Origin: Limnoperna fortunei
Taxonomy: Eukaryota > Mollusca > Bivalvia > Mytilida > Modiolidae
Reading direction: 5' to 3'
NCBI GenBank assembly: GCA_944474755.1
Contig: OX104116.1
Span: 5,893,547 to 5,957,546 of the forward strand
Length of the DNA: 64,000 bases
The translations under genes and the position numbers were made by a program. Positions 25,601 through 38,934 of the stretch are shown here, in pieces (within the stretch, counting starts at the first letter, position 1; each line of letters opens with the position of its first letter). The notes under the pieces are model-generated. The model was not told the origin of the DNA, made no database searches, and worked only from the letters and a program-made list of their open reading frames with translations.

Positions 25601-26039
25601 TATCTAAACTTTAACCTTAGGATTTTCCTTAAGGTCATGTCTCTAAACAACAAATGGTGAACAGCCAAGGTGTTTCCGACTTCCAGTTTGTGAGTTCTAG
25701 TGATGACCGGAGTCATTGAAACATTCAAGGTATACCGCTCGCCTTCGCTCGACAAAATTTTTTGGCCAAATTATGGCACAAAGTTGTCTCAAAAGTTCCT
25801 TAACATTTCTCACTTTTCAGTTTTTCTCTAAATTTTATAGTTTCTGAGTTGTTCTGATAACAAGGTTTTCGGTGTTTGGGCAGATAACTCTGTAAAAAAA
25901 AAGTTTTCGGTGTCACAGGGTAAATTCCAATCAGGGTTTAAGTGTACGATACTTGGTATAAAAGATGAAAATGATATGTCGCGAACTCTTTTGTACAGAC
26001 GCGGCGGAGGAAAGAATAATAAGAATAATAATAATAATT
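22679..26039 (+). repeat. L unit 5 (3361 bp)
   Basis: Same anatomy as L1 with a C14 tract. It is the third consecutive L and is followed by S6. Confidence 0.92.
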
Positions 26040-27436
26040 AAAAGGACATTTGTTCAGTAGAACAAATGCACAGGAAGGTCTTTCCCTCGTTATCGTTTCT
26101 ATAGGAAAAACTGGCGTTAAACGTTAAACAAGAGGCCCCAGAGGGTGAAAATCTATCATTTTACATCGTAATATACCCGTATACCTACCCCCCCCCCCCC
26201 GGGCGGGTTTCTATTCCATTGTTTCTAGAACGTTCTAATTACAAAATTGAAGAAAAAAAAAGGGCCCGGCCCCTCCACCCCAGGGCCAGCATGATTTATT
26301 GTTTTTGACATGCTGTCCCTGGGTGGAGAGTTGGGCCCTTTTTGGGTTCATAGTTTTATATGCAACTATGATTATATAAAAACCGGGAACCAGTTTTTTT
26401 GTTTATTTGTTTGTTTGTTTACTTTTCTGTTTTTAACTATATGTTTCGTATTTTAATGACTTTTCTTGACTTGTAGGTGAAGAAAAACAGATTTATGGTA
26501 AAAGGCAAAGAAAAGAACTAGCTGGAGTCACGTGACATTCTTATATAATATCACGGAGATAGTTTTATTTTATCATTCTAGGGAGTTACCATGGTCATGA
26601 ACAGACGTATATATGACATGATGCACGATCTTTAATCTCAGTGATTGTTTATTTCAGGACGACACGGCACGGATTTTTATCAACGGAGCAAGCCGACAAT
26701 TAATAAAAGACTTTTTAAATTTATTTCAGAGAAATTTCACACTGTAAAATAATTACACGAGGCACGTAGCAGACGATGGAATACACAAAAAAGTGACGTC
26801 GGAAATTGTTTCAATTTGTTATTGTTTCAGGTAAAATGCACTTCGGACAGTTAGAACAACTGGTTGACACACGATTTACACTGTCATTCACTGACGATGG
26901 CTGAAACGGACATCACGACAGACGAAATTTACGTGGCTGGGGGGAGGGGTGGTCACGTGTTTCAATGTGGGATTTTAAGGATTTATTGACTCGTACACCT
27001 TACGGGGAGACATTTTTAGACTGAAATCGACATTCTAAAGCGAATGGCGAGGGTTTCAAACAGCTGGGATGCATCGTTTTTCGGGAAATTACGATTTTTA
27101 CATAAAAAGTGGTGTTGGACTTGCACGACTGGTAACTTTTTACTGGTTGCGCCCAGCGATTTTCTACCTATCGACAATTCGAGGACATCGATCCCAGATG
27201 CAATCGGCGTCCATTTTATTGTACCATTTTGTGTGCCTTAGGAGGAGATGTGATAACAACGTTTTCATGGGGGGTCCCTGCCACGCCCTCATTTTTGACG
27301 GGGCGTGCTAACAGGGTGACTGGGAGAAAGCCCACGGGGTATCCATCACACCGCCAAATTTTCAGCTCGATCGGATAAGAAACTTTTTGGCAGCACTAAA
27401 TTGAATTTTAGATCGGAAGAAAAGTAATAATAATAT
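26040..27436 (+). repeat. S unit 6 (1397 bp)
   Basis: Same anatomy as S1 with a C13 tract. Its tail (AATAATAAT, then AT) abuts the 5' end of divergent unit D1 with no gap. Confidence 0.92.
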
Positions 27437-27744
27437 GAAAGGTCATTTGTTCAAAGAACAAATGTGAGGTCTTTCCCAGTATGGTAAATATGAGGATTCA
27501 GTTGATGTTTTGTCTGTTCCTTATTACAAAATGTCACTAGCAGTCATGAAAATTAGTTATTTGAGTAAAGGAAGTCATCCCTATTCACACTACATATGGT
27601 TGCTAAGGACTTATGTGACCGTTGCTAAGGACAAATTGTCACTTCCGGTTGTAAAATAGTGTATTCCACCTAAATACTTCATCCTGATTCTAAATATATA
27701 GGGTAACTAAGGACTTTTTATGATGGTTACCTTGTTGCTATGGT

Positions 27745-27772
27745 GTGACCTTGACCCATGACATTTGACCTT
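27745..27772 (+). promoter_or_regulatory. TGACC repeat cluster resembling nuclear receptor sites (D1)
   Basis: TGACCTTGACC is followed by TGACATTTGACCTT. The complement contains AGGTCA half-sites, the core recognised by nuclear receptors. The cluster sits at the same place in D4, D5 and D6, and in decayed form in D8. Occupancy is unknown. Confidence 0.35.
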
Positions 27773-27856
27773 GGGCTCAAATTGAAGCTCTTTTTATACT
27801 GATCACTTTAGCTATGCATGTTTACCATATTATCTCTAACCGTTTTCAAGTTATTA

Positions 27857-28322
27857 GTCAAAAACCAATCAACCGAAACATGTCAAGGGCAATAACTCCT
27901 AAACGGTTCATTCAACAATTTTTGACATAAAGACCAATTGTAGGTCTCAATAAGAGGAGTATTTTTCCAATTTATTGTCTGCTTCTATCTTTTACAGTTT
28001 TCGAGTTATAAGTCAAAAACCAATCAACCAAAACATGTCAAGGGCAATAACTCCTAAACGGTTCATTGAATAATTTTTTACATTATAGACCAATTGTAGG
28101 TCGCAATGAGAGGAGTATTTTTCCAATTTATTGTTTGCTTCTATTCTTTACGGTTTTCGAGTTATAGGTCAAAAACCAATCAACCGGAACATGTCAAGTG
28201 CAATAACTCCTAAACGGTAAATTGAACAGTTTTGGACATAATAGACCAAATGTAGGTCTCAATAAGAGGAGTATTTTTCCAATTTATTGTCTGCTTCCAT
28301 CTTTTACGGTTTTCGAGTTATT
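27857..28322 (+). repeat. Core tandem monomers (155-156 bp) of D1
   Basis: Three monomers start with GTCAAAAACCAATCAACC or a close variant at 27857, 28012 and 28168, giving spacings of 155 and 156. Each contains GTCAAG, GCAATAACTCCTAAACGG, GACCAA, TGTAGGTC and GAGGAGTATTTTTCC. Confidence 0.9.
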
Positions 28323-28818
28323 ATGATAACAAGATTCGAGGCCTAAGGTCGAGGTCTAACTGAACTTTGACCTTGAGATTTTCTTTAAGGTCATGTCACA
28401 AAACAATAAATGGTGAACAGCCAAGGTGTTTCCGACTTCCAGTTTGTGAGTTTTAGTGATGACCGGAGTGATTGAAACATTCAAGGTATACCGCTCGCCT
28501 TCGCTCGACAAAATTTTTTGGTCAAATTATGGTACAAAGTTGTCTCAAAAGTTCCTTAACATTTCTCACTTTTCAGTTTTTGTCTAAATTTTATAGTTTC
28601 TGAGTTGTTCTGATAACAAGGTTTTCGGTGTTTGGGCAGATAACTCTGTAAAGAAAAAGTTTTCGGTGTCGCAGGGTAAATTCTAATCAGGGTTTAAGTG
28701 TACGATACTTGGTATAAAAGATGAAAATGATATGTCGCGAAGTCTTTTCTACAGACTTGGCGGAAGAAAAAAAAATAAGAATAATAATAATAATAATAAT
28801 AATCAGAAGAAATACAAT

Positions 28819-28850
28819 AAGGTCTTCCCACTGGAAGTGGGAAAGACCTT
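28819..28850 (+). other. 3' terminal stem-loop of D1
   Basis: AAGGTCTTCCCACT pairs with AGTGGGAAAGACCTT around a short GGA loop, with one bulged base. It follows the (AAT)n run and a CAGAAGAAATAC linker. It is directly followed by AATT and then the 5' end of L6. Confidence 0.85.
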
Positions 28851-28854
28851 AATT

Positions 28855-31800
28855 AAAAGGACATTTGTTCAGTAGAACAAATGCACAGGAAGGTCTTTCC
28901 CTCGTTATCGTTTCTATAGGAAAAACTGGCGTTAAACGTTAAACAAGAGGCCCCAGAGGGTGAAAATCTATCATTTTACATCGTAATATACCCGTATACC
29001 TACCCCCCCCCCCGGGCGGGTTTCTATTCCATTGTTTCTAGAACGTTCTAATTACAAAATTGAAGAAAAAAAAAGGGCCCGGCCCCTCCACCCCAGGGCC
29101 AGCATGATTTATTGTTTTTGACATGCTGTCCCTGGGTGGAGAGTTGGGCCCTTTTTGGGTTCATAGTTTTATATGCAACTATGATTATATAAAAACCGGG
29201 AACCAGTTTTTTTGTTTATTTGTTTGTTTGTTTACTTTTCTGTTTTTAACTATATGTTTCGTATTTTAATGACTTTTCTTGACTTGTAGGTGAAGAAAAA
29301 CAGATTTATGGTAAAAGGCAAAGAAAAGAACTAGCTGGAGTCACGTGACATTCTTATATAATATCACGGAGATAGTTTTATTTTATCATTCTAGGGAGTT
29401 ACCATGGTCATGAACAGACGTATATATGACATGATGCACGATCTTTAATCTCAGTGATTGTTTATTTCAGGACGACACGGATTAATATCAACGGAGCATT
29501 GTTTCAATTTGTTATTGTTTCAGATCGATCATTTAAAGACATTTTTCAAATTATTTCATAGGAATTTCACGCTGGAAAATAAGGACACGAGTTACGTAGC
29601 AGACGACCGAATAAACAAAAATTCACGTCGGAAATTGTTTCAATTTGATTCAAATGTGAGGTAAAATGCAGTTCGGATAGTTAGAACAACTTGTTGAGAA
29701 AGGATTTACACTATGATTCACTGACGATAACTGAAATGGACATCACAGCTGACGAAATTTACAAATAAGGGGGAGGGGTGGTCATGTGTTTCAATCTGGG
29801 ATTTGGAGGATTTATTGACTCGCATACTTTGAGGAAATACGTTTTTAGACTGAAATCCACATTCTAAACGGAAAATATCTTCTTTTTACCTAACAAAGTA
29901 AGTTGATTAAATTTAGTGTTAACTTTGGTCATATTGAAAAAATGTACACTATGAACATGATGAAAGTAGACCAAACTACATAACATTTTATGCAAAACTT
30001 ATTTTGTCATACATCTTGGTATTTTTAATTGATTGTCTCCATACAATATTATTATTATGATTCAGAAATAACTTTGTACTCATTTTTAATGGAGAAACAC
30101 ACTAAAATGGGACACAACAGCTTTACATATTTTAAATTTAATAATTAAACAATAAGGAAAAGAGGGAAACTTGTAGAAATCACAAGGTTTTGTTTTAACT
30201 TTGGATTAAAAGTGTCGATTTAGGCTATTGTCACAGTGTTGAACATTTTTTCATGAAAATCTAAGAATATAGTGTACCATTTTTAAAGTAATTGCACTTA
30301 AATTGCTAATTTCTGTATATATGTTCAAGTTAACATCATTTCAATCATTTTAATAATTATCACATTTGGTTTAATACAGCAATTTTGCAACAAAGTGCAT
30401 GTTTTCTTCACTCGACACATAATTACGCATTGTAGGAACTCGCTCAATGTTCATTATTTTATCAATTTTTGTTTAATACAGAAATTTTGTAACAAAGTGC
30501 ATGTTTTCTTCACTCGACACATAATTACGCATTGTAGGAACTCACTCAATGTTCATGATTTTATCAATTTTTGCCAAAAGTTAGTTTTTTATGTTACAAA
30601 AAGTACATGTAGTATGTACTTAAAATTTGAAATTAGTGTTTAAGCCATTTTGAAATGTCCATCATTGAAAAATTTTAAGTCTCATATGATTACCCCTTTC
30701 TAAGCCAAAAAGTACTAATATCTTGATACATATTAATTCTTAGTTTTTTTTTTCGCTCGACAAGTCTTATCAGGTCCATATCAAATGAGCTCGAAGATAT
30801 AAGATACTCTCTAGATACTGGTTATGTGTTACGTTTTATATATTGTAACACTTCTTAGTGTCTGGACAGGTCTGATTAATTGCAGCAAAGATGTGTATTT
30901 TTTTTATCGTGATGTATGTTTTCCTCAATATTCATGAGCTTTGGTCAAAAAGCTAGGCAGATTCTTCGCACACGACATATGACCATGTTAACTATATTAT
31001 CTCTAACCGTTTTCAAGTTAAAGTCAAAAACCGAATAACAGAAATGTGTCAAGGCTGATAACTGGAATACGGTTCATATAACAGTTTCAGTTACAATATA
31101 CTAAATGAAGGTCTTGAAGAGAGGATCACTTTAAATATACATATTTACTATATTATCTCTAACCGTTTTCAAGTTTTAACCAAAATACTGAATAACTCAA
31201 ACATGTCAAGGGCTGTTACTCGAAAACGGTTCATCGCACACCTTCAGTTCAAATGTACCAAATGAAGGTCTCAACAAAATTTAGCCGATACGTGTCAAGG
31301 GCCATAACCTGGAAAACGGTTTGTCACACTGTTTTCGACACTAATATATCAAATGTAGATCTCAATGAGAGGAACATTTTTCTCATATATTGTCCGCTTC
31401 AATTTTGTATGGTTTTTGAGTTATATTGAAAATAAAAGTTAGCCGAAACCAGTCAAGGGCCATAACCTCGAAAACGGTTTGTCGCACAGTTTTCAACTAT
31501 TTATATCAAATGTAGATCTCAATGAGAGCAACATTTTTCTTATATATTGTCTGCTTCAATTTTGTATGGTTTTTGAGTAATATTGAAAACAAAATTTAGC
31601 CGAAACCTGTCAAGGGCAATAACTCCTAAACGGTTCATTGAACAATTTTTGACATAAAAGACCAAATGTAGATCTCAATGAGAGGAGTATTTTTCCGATT
31701 TATTGTCTGCTTCCATCTTTTACGGTTTTCGAGTTATTATGATAACAAGATTCGAGGCCTCAGGTTGAGGTCATATCTAAACTTTAACCTTAGGATTTTC

Positions 31801-32212
31801 CTTAAGGTCATGTCTCTAAACAACAAATGGTGAACAGCCAAGGTGTTTCCGACTTCCAGTTTGTGAGTTCTAGTGATGACCGGAGTCATTGAAACATTCA
31901 AGGTATACCGCTCGCCTTCGCTCGACAAAATTTTTTGGCCAAATTATGGCACAAAGTTGTCTCAAAAGTTCCTTAACATTTCTCACTTTTCAGTTTTTCT
32001 CTAAATTTTATAGTTTCTGAGTTGTTCTGATAACAAGGTTTTCGGTGTTTGGGCAGATAACTCTGTAAAAAAAAAGTTTTCGGTGTCACAGGGTAAATTC
32101 CAATCAGGGTTTAAGTGTACGATACTTGGTATAAAAGATGAAAATGATATGTCGCGAACTCTTTTGTACAGACGCGGCGGAGGAAAGAATAATAAGAATA
32201 ATAATAATAATT
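28855..32212 (+). repeat. L unit 6 (3358 bp)
   Basis: Same anatomy as L1. The C11 tract accounts fully for the three-base length difference. It starts a second run of three L units followed by S and D. Confidence 0.92.
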
Positions 32213-35200
32213 AAAAGGACATTTGTTCAGTAGAACAAATGCACAGGAAGGTCTTTCCCTCGTTATCGTTTCTATAGGAAAAACTGGCGTTAAACGTTAA
32301 ACAAGAGGCCCCAGAGGGTGAAAATCTATCATTTTACATCGTAATATACCCGTATACCTACCCCCCCCCCCCCCGGGCGGGTTTCTATTCCATTGTTTCT
32401 AGAACGTTCTAATTACAAAATTGAAGAAAAAAAAAGGGCCCGGCCCCTCCACCCCAGGGCCAGCATGATTTATTGTTTTTGACATGCTGTCCCTGGGTGG
32501 AGAGTTGGGCCCTTTTTGGGTTCATAGTTTTATATGCAACTATGATTATATAAAAACCGGGAACCAGTTTTTTTGTTTATTTGTTTGTTTGTTTACTTTT
32601 CTGTTTTTAACTATATGTTTCGTATTTTAATGACTTTTCTTGACTTGTAGGTGAAGAAAAACAGATTTATGGTAAAAGGCAAAGAAAAGAACTAGCTGGA
32701 GTCACGTGACATTCTTATATAATATCACGGAGATAGTTTTATTTTATCATTCTAGGGAGTTACCATGGTCATGAACAGACGTATATATGACATGATGCAC
32801 GATCTTTAATCTCAGTGATTGTTTATTTCAGGACGACACGGATTAATATCAACGGAGCATTGTTTCAATTTGTTATTGTTTCAGATCGATCATTTAAAGA
32901 CATTTTTCAAATTATTTCATAGGAATTTCACGCTGGAAAATAAGGACACGAGTTACGTAGCAGACGACCGAATAAACAAAAATTCACGTCGGAAATTGTT
33001 TCAATTTGATTCAAATGTGAGGTAAAATGCAGTTCGGATAGTTAGAACAACTTGTTGAGAAAGGATTTACACTATGATTCACTGACGATAACTGAAATGG
33101 ACATCACAGCTGACGAAATTTACAAATAAGGGGGAGGGGTGGTCATGTGTTTCAATCTGGGATTTGGAGGATTTATTGACTCGCATACTTTGAGGAAATA
33201 CGTTTTTAGACTGAAATCCACATTCTAAACGGAAAATATCTTCTTTTTACCTAACAAAGTAAGTTGATTAAATTTAGTGTTAACTTTGGTCATATTGAAA
33301 AAATGTACACTATGAACATGATGAAAGTAGACCAAACTACATAACATTTTATGCAAAACTTATTTTGTCATACATCTTGGTATTTTTAATTGATTGTCTC
33401 CATACAATATTATTATTATGATTCAGAAATAACTTTGTACTCATTTTTAATGGAGAAACACACTAAAATGGGACACAACAGCTTTACATATTTTAAATTT
33501 AATAATTAAACAATAAGGAAAAGAGGGAAACTTGTAGAAATCACAAGGTTTTGTTTTAACTTTGGATTAAAAGTGTCGATTTAGGCTATTGTCACAGTGT
33601 TGAACATTTTTTCATGAAAATCTAAGAATATAGTGTACCATTTTTAAAGTAATTGCACTTAAATTGCTAATTTCTGTATATATGTTCAAGTTAACATCAT
33701 TTCAATCATTTTAATAATTATCACATTTGGTTTAATACAGCAATTTTGCAACAAAGTGCATGTTTTCTTCACTCGACACATAATTACGCATTGTAGGAAC
33801 TCGCTCAATGTTCATTATTTTATCAATTTTTGTTTAATACAGAAATTTTGTAACAAAGTGCATGTTTTCTTCACTCGACACATAATTACGCATTGTAGGA
33901 ACTCACTCAATGTTCATGATTTTATCAATTTTTGCCAAAAGTTAGTTTTTTATGTTACAAAAAGTACATGTAGTATGTACTTAAAATTTGAAATTAGTGT
34001 TTAAGCCATTTTGAAATGTCCATCATTGAAAAATTTTAAGTCTCATATGATTACCCCTTTCTAAGCCAAAAAGTACTAATATCTTGATACATATTAATTC
34101 TTAGTTTTTTTTTTCGCTCGACAAGTCTTATCAGGTCCATATCAAATGAGCTCGAAGATATAAGATACTCTCTAGATACTGGTTATGTGTTACGTTTTAT
34201 ATATTGTAACACTTCTTAGTGTCTGGACAGGTCTGATTAATTGCAGCAAAGATGTGTATTTTTTTTATCGTGATGTATGTTTTCCTCAATATTCATGAGC
34301 TTTGGTCAAAAAGCTAGGCAGATTCTTCGCACACGACATATGACCATGTTAACTATATTATCTCTAACCGTTTTCAAGTTAAAGTCAAAAACCGAATAAC
34401 AGAAATGTGTCAAGGCTGATAACTGGAATACGGTTCATATAACAGTTTCAGTTACAATATACTAAATGAAGGTCTTGAAGAGAGGATCACTTTAAATATA
34501 CATATTTACTATATTATCTCTAACCGTTTTCAAGTTTTAACCAAAATACTGAATAACTCAAACATGTCAAGGGCTGTTACTCGAAAACGGTTCATCGCAC
34601 ACCTTCAGTTCAAATGTACCAAATGAAGGTCTCAACAAAATTTAGCCGATACGTGTCAAGGGCCATAACCTGGAAAACGGTTTGTCACACTGTTTTCGAC
34701 ACTAATATATCAAATGTAGATCTCAATGAGAGGAACATTTTTCTCATATATTGTCCGCTTCAATTTTGTATGGTTTTTGAGTTATATTGAAAATAAAAGT
34801 TAGCCGAAACCAGTCAAGGGCCATAACCTCGAAAACGGTTTGTCGCACAGTTTTCAACTATTTATATCAAATGTAGATCTCAATGAGAGCAACATTTTTC
34901 TTATATATTGTCTGCTTCAATTTTGTATGGTTTTTGAGTAATATTGAAAACAAAATTTAGCCGAAACCTGTCAAGGGCAATAACTCCTAAACGGTTCATT
35001 GAACAATTTTTGACATAAAAGACCAAATGTAGATCTCAATGAGAGGAGTATTTTTCCGATTTATTGTCTGCTTCCATCTTTTACGGTTTTCGAGTTATTA
35101 TGATAACAAGATTCGAGGCCTCAGGTTGAGGTCATATCTAAACTTTAACCTTAGGATTTTCCTTAAGGTCATGTCTCTAAACAACAAATGGTGAACAGCC

Positions 35201-35573
35201 AAGGTGTTTCCGACTTCCAGTTTGTGAGTTCTAGTGATGACCGGAGTCATTGAAACATTCAAGGTATACCGCTCGCCTTCGCTCGACAAAATTTTTTGGC
35301 CAAATTATGGCACAAAGTTGTCTCAAAAGTTCCTTAACATTTCTCACTTTTCAGTTTTTCTCTAAATTTTATAGTTTCTGAGTTGTTCTGATAACAAGGT
35401 TTTCGGTGTTTGGGCAGATAACTCTGTAAAAAAAAAGTTTTCGGTGTCACAGGGTAAATTCCAATCAGGGTTTAAGTGTACGATACTTGGTATAAAAGAT
35501 GAAAATGATATGTCGCGAACTCTTTTGTACAGACGCGGCGGAGGAAAGAATAATAAGAATAATAATAATAATT
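32213..35573 (+). repeat. L unit 7 (3361 bp)
   Basis: Same anatomy as L1 with a C14 tract. No private change noticed. Confidence 0.92.
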
Positions 35574-38500
35574 AAAAGGACATTTGTTCAGTAGAACAAA
35601 TGCACAGGAAGGTCTTTCCCTCGTTATCGTTTCTATAGGAAAAACTGGCGTTAAACGTTAAACAAGAGGCCCCAGAGGGTGAAAATCTATCATTTTACAT
35701 CGTAATATACCCGTATACCTACCCCCCCCCCCCCCGGGCGGGTTTCTATTCCATTGTTTCTAGAACGTTCTAATTACAAAATTGAAGAAAAAAAAAGGGC
35801 CCGGCCCCTCCACCCCAGGGCCAGCATGATTTATTGTTTTTGACATGCTGTCCCTGGGTGGAGAGTTGGGCCCTTTTTGGGTTCATAGTTTTATATGCAA
35901 CTATGATTATATAAAAACCGGGAACCAGTTTTTTTGTTTATTTGTTTGTTTGTTTACTTTTCTGTTTTTAACTATATGTTTCGTATTTTAATGACTTTTC
36001 TTGACTTGTAGGTGAAGAAAAACAGATTTATGGTAAAAGGCAAAGAAAAGAACTAGCTGGAGTCACGTGACATTCTTATATAATATCACGGAGATAGTTT
36101 TATTTTATCATTCTAGGGAGTTACCATGGTCATGAACAGACGTATATATGACATGATGCACGATCTTTAATCTCAGTGATTGTTTATTTCAGGACGACAC
36201 GGATTAATATCAACGGAGCATTGTTTCAATTTGTTATTGTTTCAGATCGATCATTTAAAGACATTTTTCAAATTATTTCATAGGAATTTCACGCTGGAAA
36301 ATAAGGACACGAGTTACGTAGCAGACGACCGAATAAACAAAAATTCACGTCGGAAATTGTTTCAATTTGATTCAAATGTGAGGTAAAATGCAGTTCGGAT
36401 AGTTAGAACAACTTGTTGAGAAAGGATTTACACTATGATTCACTGACGATAACTGAAATGGACATCACAGCTGACGAAATTTACAAATAAGGGGGAGGGG
36501 TGGTCATGTGTTTCAATCTGGGATTTGGAGGATTTATTGACTCGCATACTTTGAGGAAATACGTTTTTAGACTGAAATCCACATTCTAAACGGAAAATAT
36601 CTTCTTTTTACCTAACAAAGTAAGTTGATTAAATTTAGTGTTAACTTTGGTCATATTGAAAAAATGTACACTATGAACATGATGAAAGTAGACCAAACTA
36701 CATAACATTTTATGCAAAACTTATTTTGTCATACATCTTGGTATTTTTAATTGATTGTCTCCATACAATATTATTATTATGATTCAGAAATAACTTTGTA
36801 CTCATTTTTAATGGAGAAACACACTAAAATGGGACACAACAGCTTTACATATTTTAAATTTAATAATTAAACAATAAGGAAAAGAGGGAAACTTGTAGAA
36901 ATCACAAGGTTTTGTTTTAACTTTGGATTAAAAGTGTCGATTTAGGCTATTGTCACAGTGTTGAACATTTTTTCATGAAAATCTAAGAATATAGTGTACC
37001 ATTTTTAAAGTAATTGCACTTAAATTGCTAATTTCTGTATATATGTTCAAGTTAACATCATTTCAATCATTTTAATAATTATCACATTTGGTTTAATACA
37101 GCAATTTTGCAACAAAGTGCATGTTTTCTTCACTCGACACATAATTACGCATTGTAGGAACTCGCTCAATGTTCATTATTTTATCAATTTTTGTTTAATA
37201 CAGAAATTTTGTAACAAAGTGCATGTTTTCTTCACTCGACACATAATTACGCATTGTAGGAACTCACTCAATGTTCATGATTTTATCAATTTTTGCCAAA
37301 AGTTAGTTTTTTATGTTACAAAAAGTACATGTAGTATGTACTTAAAATTTGAAATTAGTGTTTAAGCCATTTTGAAATGTCCATCATTGAAAAATTTTAA
37401 GTCTCATATGATTACCCCTTTCTAAGCCAAAAAGTACTAATATCTTGATACATATTAATTCTTAGTTTTTTTTTTCGCTCGACAAGTCTTATCAGGTCCA
37501 TATCAAATGAGCTCGAAGATATAAGATACTCTCTAGATACTGGTTATGTGTTACGTTTTATATATTGTAACACTTCTTAGTGTCTGGACAGGTCTGATTA
37601 ATTGCAGCAAAGATGTGTATTTTTTTTATCGTGATGTATGTTTTCCTCAATATTCATGAGCTTTGGTCAAAAAGCTAGGCAGATTCTTCGCACACGACAT
37701 ATGACCATGTTAACTATATTATCTCTAACCGTTTTCAAGTTAAAGTCAAAAACCGAATAACAGAAATGTGTCAAGGCTGATAACTGGAATACGGTTCATA
37801 TAACAGTTTCAGTTACAATATACTAAATGAAGGTCTTGAAGAGAGGATCACTTTAAATATACATATTTACTATATTATCTCTAACCGTTTTCAAGTTTTA
37901 ACCAAAATACTGAATAACTCAAACATGTCAAGGGCTGTTACTCGAAAACGGTTCATCGCACACCTTCAGTTCAAATGTACCAAATGAAGGTCTCAACAAA
38001 ATTTAGCCGATACGTGTCAAGGGCCATAACCTGGAAAACGGTTTGTCACACTGTTTTCGACACTAATATATCAAATGTAGATCTCAATGAGAGGAACATT
38101 TTTCTCATATATTGTCCGCTTCAATTTTGTATGGTTTTTGAGTTATATTGAAAATAAAAGTTAGCCGAAACCAGTCAAGGGCCATAACCTCGAAAACGGT
38201 TTGTCGCACAGTTTTCAACTATTTATATCAAATGTAGATCTCAATGAGAGCAACATTTTTCTTATATATTGTCTGCTTCAATTTTGTATGGTTTTTGAGT
38301 AATATTGAAAACAAAATTTAGCCGAAACCTGTCAAGGGCAATAACTCCTAAACGGTTCATTGAACAATTTTTGACATAAAAGACCAAATGTAGATCTCAA
38401 TGAGAGGAGTATTTTTCCGATTTATTGTCTGCTTCCATCTTTTACGGTTTTCGAGTTATTATGATAACAAGATTCGAGGCCTCAGGTTGAGGTCATATCT

Positions 38501-38934
38501 AAACTTTAACCTTAGGATTTTCCTTAAGGTCATGTCTCTAAACAACAAATGGTGAACAGCCAAGGTGTTTCCGACTTCCAGTTTGTGAGTTCTAGTGATG
38601 ACCGGAGTCATTGAAACATTCAAGGTATACCGCTCGCCTTCGCTCGACAAAATTTTTTGGCCAAATTATGGCACAAAGTTGTCTCAAAAGTTCCTTAACA
38701 TTTCTCACTTTTCAGTTTTTCTCTAAATTTTATAGTTTCTGAGTTGTTCTGATAACAAGGTTTTCGGTGTTTGGGCAGATAACTCTGTAAAAAAAAAGTT
38801 TTCGGTGTCACAGGGTAAATTCCAATCAGGGTTTAAGTGTACGATACTTGGTATAAAAGATGAAAATGATATGTCGCGAACTCTTTTGTACAGACGCGGC
38901 GGAGGAAAGAATAATAAGAATAATAATAATAATT
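35574..38934 (+). repeat. L unit 8 (3361 bp)
   Basis: Same anatomy as L1 with a C14 tract. No private change noticed. It is followed by S7, completing the second L-L-L-S run. Confidence 0.92.

Larger units (their letters stand above)
27437..28854 (+). mobile_element. Divergent unit D1 (1418 bp), full-ended element
   Basis: The 5' stem-loop lies at 27444-27464 with an AAA loop, and GGTCTTTCC at 27468-27476. The body has repeated GTTGCT strings and a TGACC cluster (27745-27772). Three core monomers start at about 27857, 28012 and 28168. The conserved 3' domain lies at about 28470-28770, an (AAT)n run at 28781-28803 and a 3' stem-loop at 28819-28850. With both ends present it is one of the best models of the intact non-autonomous element. 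By eye it is very close to D5, 25 kb away. It lies exactly at the S6/L6 boundary. Confidence 0.85.

Noticed and set aside
28819..28850. Bacterial-type intrinsic terminators at the 3' stem-loops
   Set aside because: They are not followed by T-runs and belong to a eukaryotic mobile-element end structure.
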